7,346 nt of DNA from an uncultured Verrucomicrobiota bacterium (GTDB lineage Bacteria > Verrucomicrobiota > Kiritimatiellia > RFP12 > UBA1067): contig CAMPAF010000148.1 of NCBI GenBank assembly GCA_946631535.1, forward strand, positions 1 to 7,346, read 5' to 3'. Shown one piece after another: positions 1-5,379 of this stretch (the first letter of the stretch is position 1; each line of letters opens with the position of its first letter). Both the position numbers and the translations under genes were made by a program. The notes below the pieces were generated by a model. The model saw only the letters and a list, made by a program, of their open reading frames with translations, searched no databases and was not told the origin of the DNA.

Positions 1-404
1 GCGGATTCATCGCCGGCTTCTTCGTCGGGCGCCGCGGCAAGGCAGCCTGCGCCTGCAAGAAAGGCGCCGCCAAGAAGCAGCCGGCGCAGCAGCCCCGCCG
101 CGCGGTCCGTCCGCCGGAACCCCGCACACCGATTCCCGCCGGCAGCGTGGAGATCTACGTTGGCAACCTTAGCTACGACATGACCGAAGATGCCCTTCGC
201 AAGACATTCGAAGCGTTCGGCAAGGTCGATTCCGCGCGCGTGGTCACGAACCGCTTCAACAACAAGTCCAAGGGCTTTGGATTCGTGGTCATGCCGAACC
301 GTCCCGAGGCCGAGAAGGCCATCGCCGAGATGAGCGAGAAGGAAGTCATGGGCCGGAAGATGCGCGTCAACGAGGCGCAGAACACGATCAAGGCAGACGC
401 CTGA
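1..404 (+). CDS. RRM RNA-binding protein with probable N-terminal membrane segment (5' partial)
   Basis: The C-terminal 85 residues are a single RNA recognition motif of the small bacterial/cyanobacterial type, expected to bind single-stranded RNA. RNP2 is IYVGNL (bases 153-170) and RNP1 is KGFGFVVM (270-293), where Met replaces the usual final aromatic. The frame stays open to the left edge: 48 further codons with strong GC third-position bias and no stop. They encode a hydrophobic stretch (GFIAGFFVG) followed by basic residues, a CAC pair of cysteines, and a Lys/Ala/Gln then Pro/Arg-rich linker. That pattern fits the end of a transmembrane helix with a cytoplasmic tether, so I annotate a partial gene running off the window. 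The alternative is a stand-alone RRM protein starting at GTG 147; I disfavour it because no Shine-Dalgarno is visible there, although many bacterial RRM proteins do begin right at this motif. The stop TGA overlaps the aroKB start. The RRM call is firm; the membrane tether is inference. Confidence 0.82.
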   Translation, partial: GFIAGFFVGRRGKAACACKKGAAKKQPAQQPRRAVRPPEPRTPIPAGSVEIYVGNLSYDMTEDALRKTFEAFGKVDSARVVTNRFNNKSKGFGFVVMPNRPEAEKAIAEMSEKEVMGRKMRVNEAQNTIKADA

Positions 405-406
405 TG
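402..406 (+). promoter_or_regulatory. TGATG stop-start overlap (translational coupling)
   Basis: The RRM gene's TGA (402-404) shares its A with the ATG (404-406) of aroKB. Only a weak AAGG (390-393) lies 10 bases upstream of the ATG. Such overlaps usually allow terminating ribosomes to reinitiate, so aroKB output is probably tied to translation of the RRM gene. Coupling is inferred from the arrangement; no separate promoter for aroKB is evident. Confidence 0.7.
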
Positions 407-1837
407 CAGACGATATTCATCTACGGGCCGCCCGGGAGCGGCAAGACGACGCTCGGCAAGCTTCTTGCCGGGCGTTTTTCCGCCCCTTTCGAGGACCTTG
501 ACGACTCGATCGTGCAGGCGGCAGACGGCAAGTCAATCCCCGCAATCTTCTCCGAAGAGGGCGAGTCCGGGTTCCGCGCCCGCGAGCGAGCCGCTCTCGA
601 GGCGGCCTGTGCCGCTCCAGGGCACGTTGTCGCGCTCGGCGGCGGCGCGCTGCTGGACCCCGCGTGCCGCACGCTCGCCGAGTCGCACGGGCAAGTCGTC
701 TGCCTCGACGTCCCGGCCGACGTCCTTAAGGCGCGAATCGCGTCCCAGGCCGGAACGCGCCCGCTCGCCGACGCCGCCGAGAAGGTGGACCGCCTGCTAG
801 CCACGCGCGGACCTCACTACGACTCCTTCGCCGTGCGCCCCGTCGCGCACTTCGCGATCGACTCCGGCGACGAGCCCAGCGACATATTCGTGGGCCGTGG
901 CCTCGTCGACACGGTCGGCGCATGGGCGGCTGCGCGCAAGCTGGGCGGACGAGCCGTAGTTGTCGGAGACACCAACACTTTCCCCCTTTACGGCGAACGC
1001 GTCCTCGCATCGCTGCGGAAGTCCGGATTCTCCGCGACGGCTCTGACGATCCCCGCCGGCGAAGAGACGAAGACGATCGACACTGTCATGTCCATATGGC
1101 GCGCGTTCCTCGCCGCAGAGCTGGGGCGAAGCGACTTCGCCGTCGCCGTCGGCGGGGGCGTGACGGGCGACATGACGGGTTTCGCAGCCGCCAGCTGGAT
1201 GCGCGGCATGCGCTGGATCAACGTCCCTACCTCGCTGCTCGCGATGGTGGACGCGTCGACCGGCGGCAAGACGGGCTGCGACCTGCCCGAGGCCAAGAAC
1301 ATGGTGGGCGCGTTCCATTCGCCCACGTTCGTCCTGGCCGACACGGCGACGCTCGACACCCTGCCGCCGCGCGAGTTAGCATGCGGCATGGCTGAGACTA
1401 TCAAGCACGCCTTTATCGCCGACCCAGGCCTGCTGGATGACCCGTCGGTCGCGCGTTCCCTGGCCGTAAAGGTCAAGATCGTCACGGAAGACGCGAAGGA
1501 GAAAGGCGTCCGCGCCAAGCTGAACCTCGGCCACACCGTCGCCCATGCGCTCGAGATCGCCACAAACTTCTCGGTTAAGCATGGAGAGGCCGTCGCGATC
1601 GGCACGGTGGAGGAGGCGCGTCTCGCGGTGCGGCTAGGCCTCGCGCCGGCGGACTGGCCCGACACCGTGGCTGCGGCGTTCGCGAAGGCGAAACTCCCAA
1701 CTGCGCTGCCTGATGGCATCACGTTCGATTCGCTCGCGGAGATCATGCGTCACGACAAGAAGCAGCGCGGCGGCAAGATATCATTCGCGCTGCCGTGCGC
1801 TCCCGGCGACGTGCGCCTCGTGCCTGTTGCCGTGTAG
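404..1837 (+). CDS. aroKB: Bifunctional shikimate kinase / 3-dehydroquinate synthase
   Basis: A complete 477-residue cytosolic fusion enzyme of the shikimate pathway. Residues 1-155 are shikimate kinase (ATP + shikimate to shikimate-3-phosphate): Walker A GPPGSGKTT at 8-16, shikimate-binding Asp31/Asp33 (DLD), Arg58 in GFR, GGG 79-81, lid Arg119 (RPL) and the R135..Y139 motif. Residues about 160-477 are 3-dehydroquinate synthase (DAHP to 3-dehydroquinate, NAD and metal dependent): PAGEETKT 217-224, GGGVTGD 250-256, PTSLLAMVDASTGGKTG 275-291, KNMVGAFHSP 298-307, and metal ligands Glu331, His377 (LGHT) and His393 (KHGEAVA). The two steps are not consecutive (AroB is step 2, AroK step 5), as in other known AroKB fusions. 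The Glu331-His377 interval is 46 residues, about 17 shorter than in a typical AroB, so a helical segment is trimmed; all catalytic motifs remain, so it is likely active. The start is fixed by the overlap with the RRM gene. Confidence 0.96.
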   Translation: MQTIFIYGPPGSGKTTLGKLLAGRFSAPFEDLDDSIVQAADGKSIPAIFSEEGESGFRARERAALEAACAAPGHVVALGGGALLDPACRTLAESHGQVVCLDVPADVLKARIASQAGTRPLADAAEKVDRLLATRGPHYDSFAVRPVAHFAIDSGDEPSDIFVGRGLVDTVGAWAAARKLGGRAVVVGDTNTFPLYGERVLASLRKSGFSATALTIPAGEETKTIDTVMSIWRAFLAAELGRSDFAVAVGGGVTGDMTGFAAASWMRGMRWINVPTSLLAMVDASTGGKTGCDLPEAKNMVGAFHSPTFVLADTATLDTLPPRELACGMAETIKHAFIADPGLLDDPSVARSLAVKVKIVTEDAKEKGVRAKLNLGHTVAHALEIATNFSVKHGEAVAIGTVEEARLAVRLGLAPADWPDTVAAAFAKAKLPTALPDGITFDSLAEIMRHDKKQRGGKISFALPCAPGDVRLVPVAV

Positions 1838-1843
1838 CCGCCG

Positions 1844-4828
1844 TCAGAGCAGCTCGCCGAGCGGAAGCCCCTGCCGTCCGGCCTCGAATATCTTTCGCAA
1901 GTCCTCGTGCGAAAGGGCGCGAGTCCATAGCGCGAAGTCATCAACGTCGCCATTTAGCGGGCACCTGTAGGCGCCCGTCCCGTCCTGCCCGATGTGGAAC
2001 GGCAGGCCGCTCTTCACGACTATGTCTGAAGCCGGAGCGCAGAGCCAGTTGAACCGCCCGTCCGCTCGTCCCTGGTAGACGATGATGACGCCTTCAGAGT
2101 TGCGCACGACTGCGTAGAACGCCCACTGGCCAGGTTCGATGTCGAAGGTGCCCAGGTCGATGCGGCCCTTGTCAGGACGCCCTGCGTTGAGGCAAACCCC
2201 CGGGACCTTCACTCCGTCCGTCGCCTTGGACGCGACGAGCGCTATGCCCGGATTCGCTCCGCTCCTCCAGTCCTTGTTGGAGAAGATGACCGGATCGCCT
2301 TCCTGCTTGGCCGGCAGACGCGCCCATAGCGTCACGGCGAAGTCGCCGCCGTTCTCGAACGCGAGCTTATCGCTGCCTTCCACCTTGCGTATGCCAAGCG
2401 GCTTGCCGCCGGCTGCCAAGTAGGCCGCAAGGCCGTCCTTGAGAGGGCGCAAACAGTCTTTAGCGGTTTTCGCGAGAGGATGCCCGTCGAGATTTAGCTC
2501 TACCGGATCCAGCCCAAAATGCGCGAGCGCGGTCGCCGTGAGGTCGTAGTGGCGTGGCGCGCCGACGAGGCGGCCAGAGGGGATGTTGCGCCCCGAGAGA
2601 ATGACTGGGATCGTGCATGCCTGGCCGCCCCACATGCCGTGGGAACGCGCATAGCCGCCGTGGTCGGACGTAACCATCACAAGCCAGTCTTCGTCTTTGA
2701 ACGTAGGGCGGCTCCTGATTGCCGCGAGCGCCGCGGCGATGTACGTGTCGCTAGTGTACAGCGAATGCAGGTAGTTCTTGCTGAACGGATAGAAGCCTGC
2801 GGAGTGGCCGCCGTGGTCTGGCAGGTCGATGAAGTACTGGATCGCGTCCGGCGCGTCGGGGGACGCAAGTATCTTGGCGATGGTCTTTCCGTTGTTCGCG
2901 TCGGTGTCGTGGATGAACTGCACGTTCTGCGCGCTGGGATACTGCTTGCCCTCGCCCCACGAGAAGATGAAGAGCCCTTTCGTGCCCGGCACCTTCCCTG
3001 TCACGCGCATGAGCCACGTAGACCAATGGGCGTAGTCGCCGTCCTTTGTCTGGCCGTTGCTGAATACGCGCGACTTGGCGGCGTTGACACCGGTGGATAT
3101 GGCCGTGTGGTTCGCGGCGCTGGACGGTCGCGCGTCGGGCACGTTCTGCCCGAAGAGAGACCACGCGCCCGCGTAGCCGGGCGCCCATGCGCCGTTACGC
3201 ACGCTTTGCACTGCCGGCATGCGCGCCGTGTCGATGGCGTCGGCACGCGCGCCGTCCAGCATCACAAGCAAGACCATTGGCCTGCGCACGGACGCTCCGT
3301 CAACAGACTCGCGCAATGCGGCCGTGGCGACAAACACCGTCGTGTCCGAACGCGTGCCGCTGTAATACGCGAGATAGTGCCGGCCACCAAATGCGACCGC
3401 GTTCACGTTCCCCGCATCGTGCGGGCGCTCCTCGTTGCCGATGGCTACGCCTTCACCGTCCGGCCAAGAAAGAGGATCGTTCCAGACATCTTCCACCCGT
3501 GCGACGCGCCGCTTGATTACGCCACGCCCACGCTCGTAGTAGTAGTTGTAGACAAGCCCCCTATCGGCATCCAGGACAAGGCTTGGCGTCGAGGCCTGCA
3601 CGTCGCGGATGTTCGTGCGCACGCGCGTCCAGGTGGTACCGTCGTCAGTAGACATCAGCTGGAACTGCGACGCCGTCGACGCACCGCCGTTTTCTGTGCG
3701 GGCAATCGCAAGTATGCGTCCGCCCCCAAGGTACACAGCCGACTGTTCCGTGGGCAACTCCCCTTTCTCAAGTCCGGTTTCAACGGTTTTCTGCTCCCAC
3801 GTGCGGCCGTTGTCCGCGCTTGCGAGCGTACCCCATGAGCTAGACTTCTCTCCCTGGCGATAGTTCGTGGCGAACCAGAGCGACATCAGCTTGCCGCCCG
3901 GCAGCTTGAACACATCGGTGATCTGCATTGGAAACGGGTCTAGCGAAGGCTCCGCGATCTTCTCGAACCTGACACCGTCTATCGTGCGGTAGAGGTCGTG
4001 GTGCGAACGTGGCCGCCCTATGCACCGTACCCAGAAAAGCGCGGCTCCGTCGAGGTCTGTCCCCTTCCCGATCATCACCTCGCCAACATTGGGATCGGCG
4101 GCAAAGCAGACCTCTGGCGACCACGTGCGACCGCCGTCTGTCGAGACGCGCGCGTAGGCGTCGCGCGAACCCTCGCCAATCGTGTGCCCACTTCCGCGGC
4201 TGTACGTGCAGACGAGACGGTTGCCGACAGTCTGGATCATAGGCCATGAGTTGTAGCCCTTCACGTCCTGGACGACGAACGCAGGCGCTGGCGCATCAAG
4301 CGGCGTTACCGTTACGGAAATGAGTCCCGCAGGTCTTGTGAACGTATCGCCAGGATCATCAGGCTCGCGCTGGATGCGCAAGGAAATGGGCAGTCCCGGC
4401 GTCACCTTGCGGTACGATTCCATGACGATGGTGCGCACTTTCCACGGAGCGGAGAGGCGCGCGAGCACAGGCTTGCCAACAGTCGCGTCCATGTCGAGCG
4501 TTTGTCCGTCCTTCACCTGCGCGATGTGCGCGCGGTAGACGTCCGTGAACGTGTTCGTGGCGGCAGAATCCTCGTTCACCACCTGCATCTCCACCCGCAC
4601 CGCGGTGCACTCGCTCGGAAGCGGCGGCGTGAGCGCTGCGATCGACTGTCCTGTCTGTCCGCCAGACAACGACCACACCGGCACGTGCACCGAACCTTTC
4701 GCCCATGTCACGAGCGACGGGTTCCCGGTGGCGCGCACGAAATCCGTCGCGACCAGACGAATCGGTGTGCCACCGCAAGCCGCCGCAGTACAAACGACGG
4801 CAAGAATCCAAGCAGTTGATTTATTCAT
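1844..4828 (-). CDS. Secreted trimodular protein: Asp-box propeller, alkaline phosphatase-superfamily hydrolase, LamG domain
   Basis: 994 residues from the chosen ATG. Residues 1-18 form a signal peptide (Lys3, then a hydrophobic AWILAVVCTAAA); TAAAC-GG could be a weak lipobox with Cys18 as the lipidated residue, so it is a lipoprotein or secreted. Residues ~20-180 are a beta-rich domain I do not recognise. Residues ~185-510 are a sialidase-like propeller with Asp boxes STDGGRTW (229-236), SADNGRTW (337-344) and STDDGTTW (393-400). Residues ~516-800 are an alkaline phosphatase/NPP-like domain: Asp525 (VMLDG), putative nucleophile Ser570 in SSAANHT, Asp671 and His675 (DHGGH), Asp722-His723 (SDHGG) and His730, a complete two-metal set. 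Residues ~815-994 are a ConA/LamG-like beta-sandwich ending in a DDFALWTRALS motif. It probably cleaves a phosphate or sulfate ester on an extracellular glycan or nucleotide; the substrate is unknown. The sialidase FRIP arginine is not evident (GYNSWP instead). An upstream in-frame ATG at 4870 has no spaced Shine-Dalgarno and would bury the signal peptide. Confidence 0.88.
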   Translation of the reverse strand: MNKSTAWILAVVCTAAACGGTPIRLVATDFVRATGNPSLVTWAKGSVHVPVWSLSGGQTGQSIAALTPPLPSECTAVRVEMQVVNEDSAATNTFTDVYRAHIAQVKDGQTLDMDATVGKPVLARLSAPWKVRTIVMESYRKVTPGLPISLRIQREPDDPGDTFTRPAGLISVTVTPLDAPAPAFVVQDVKGYNSWPMIQTVGNRLVCTYSRGSGHTIGEGSRDAYARVSTDGGRTWSPEVCFAADPNVGEVMIGKGTDLDGAALFWVRCIGRPRSHHDLYRTIDGVRFEKIAEPSLDPFPMQITDVFKLPGGKLMSLWFATNYRQGEKSSSWGTLASADNGRTWEQKTVETGLEKGELPTEQSAVYLGGGRILAIARTENGGASTASQFQLMSTDDGTTWTRVRTNIRDVQASTPSLVLDADRGLVYNYYYERGRGVIKRRVARVEDVWNDPLSWPDGEGVAIGNEERPHDAGNVNAVAFGGRHYLAYYSGTRSDTTVFVATAALRESVDGASVRRPMVLLVMLDGARADAIDTARMPAVQSVRNGAWAPGYAGAWSLFGQNVPDARPSSAANHTAISTGVNAAKSRVFSNGQTKDGDYAHWSTWLMRVTGKVPGTKGLFIFSWGEGKQYPSAQNVQFIHDTDANNGKTIAKILASPDAPDAIQYFIDLPDHGGHSAGFYPFSKNYLHSLYTSDTYIAAALAAIRSRPTFKDEDWLVMVTSDHGGYARSHGMWGGQACTIPVILSGRNIPSGRLVGAPRHYDLTATALAHFGLDPVELNLDGHPLAKTAKDCLRPLKDGLAAYLAAGGKPLGIRKVEGSDKLAFENGGDFAVTLWARLPAKQEGDPVIFSNKDWRSGANPGIALVASKATDGVKVPGVCLNAGRPDKGRIDLGTFDIEPGQWAFYAVVRNSEGVIIVYQGRADGRFNWLCAPASDIVVKSGLPFHIGQDGTGAYRCPLNGDVDDFALWTRALSHEDLRKIFEAGRQGLPLGELL

Positions 4829-4834
4829 GTTGAA

Positions 4835-4840
4835 CCTCTT
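4835..4840 (-). promoter_or_regulatory. Shine-Dalgarno deciding the start at 4828
   Basis: On the minus strand AAGAGG lies 6 bases before the ATG at 4826-4828, close to ideal spacing. The alternative ATG at 4868-4870 has only a G-run directly abutting it. The downstream start also puts the signal peptide at the true N-terminus. The 48-base gap to the preceding gene holds no clear promoter or terminator hairpin, which favours readthrough from upstream. Confidence 0.8.
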
Positions 4841-4876
4841 GCATCTTCTGTGAAAAGCATATCGGGCCATCCCCCG

Positions 4877-5368
4877 TCAATGCGGCCTTATGCGCTTTAC
4901 CGCCAGTTCGCGGCGGCCCCATAGCTTCGCCTCCTCGTGGGTGGGGAACCACACGTCGATGTGCCGCCCCCTGATCGCGCCGCCCACATCCTCCACGACG
5001 CCAGTGCCGTAGCCGGGGATGTCCAGCCGCGTGCCGAACGGGAACACCTTCGGATCCGCAGCCACCGTTCCCCTCTTCGCCACAGTGCCGCGCGCAGTCC
5101 GTCCAACCTTCTTGGGTTTTCCCTTCATCTGGCCGTACGTGTAGACGGGACGCCCGAACCCGAACCAGCTTCTCTCCCAGCCACAGCACTGCTGGCAGTT
5201 GCAGTACCCGGTCACCAGAATGAGATTCTTGTCTTTAGGGCCATCTGGTCTTGCCGGTTTCCCCGAAGAGGAAATGATGCTCCAAAGGCAGTACACCATG
5301 AGCACCGCAAAGGTGGCGAATGCCCATCGCCACAACTGCCTGATGCGAAGTTTCCAGCTCTTCCCCAC
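4877..5368 (-). CDS. Membrane-anchored 3D-domain protein, putative peptidoglycan lytic enzyme
   Basis: 163 residues from a GTG start. Residues 1-12 are basic, 13-32 form one transmembrane helix (signal anchor), and 33-48 are a short Pro/Lys linker. The rest, about 50-163, is a 3D domain outside the membrane, the double-psi beta-barrel fold shared with MltA/YabE-type lytic transglycosylases. The three namesake aspartates are Asp105 (AADP), Asp127 (VED) and Asp138 (HID). The motif VTGYCNCQQCCGW (52-64) carries four Cys in a CxCxxCC pattern. About 25 residues (WERSWFGFGRP to KKVG) separate it from the TARG segment, where many family members have a short link and TASG. The role is inferred to be cleavage or remodelling of wall glycan. 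The open frame continues to 5578, but that part overlaps the preceding gene and reads as low-complexity shadow sequence. GTG 5366-5368 comes 11 bases after the preceding stop, with AGG 10 bases upstream. A later TTG is a possible alternative start. Confidence 0.82.
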   Translation of the reverse strand: MGKSWKLRIRQLWRWAFATFAVLMVYCLWSIISSSGKPARPDGPKDKNLILVTGYCNCQQCCGWERSWFGFGRPVYTYGQMKGKPKKVGRTARGTVAKRGTVAADPKVFPFGTRLDIPGYGTGVVEDVGGAIRGRHIDVWFPTHEEAKLWGRRELAVKRIRPH

Positions 5369-5379
5369 TGCACGCTCGC

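Noticed and set aside
147..149. GTG 147 as start of a stand-alone RRM protein
   Set aside because: No Shine-Dalgarno is visible, and the frame upstream is open with coding-like third-position GC bias. It cannot be fully excluded, because many RRM proteins begin at this point of the domain.
988..1746. A 252-codon open frame on the minus strand opposite aroKB
   Set aside because: Ser/Ala-rich shadow of the dehydroquinate synthase domain; no motif and no ribosome binding site seen.
1850..1866. Small inverted repeat GCTCG/CGAGC near the convergent stops
   Set aside because: Loop of one base, no T-run on either strand, and it lies inside codons; chance in GC-rich DNA.
2519..3838. A 439-codon open frame on the plus strand opposite the trimodular gene
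   Set aside because: It is Arg/Val/His-rich with no recognisable domain and lies entirely antisense to a gene with clear Asp boxes and catalytic motifs. It is a shadow of high GC content.
4829..4870. Start of the trimodular gene at ATG 4870
   Set aside because: It would put 14 basic and aromatic residues ahead of a good signal peptide and has no spaced Shine-Dalgarno; ATG 4828 has AAGAGG at 6 bases.
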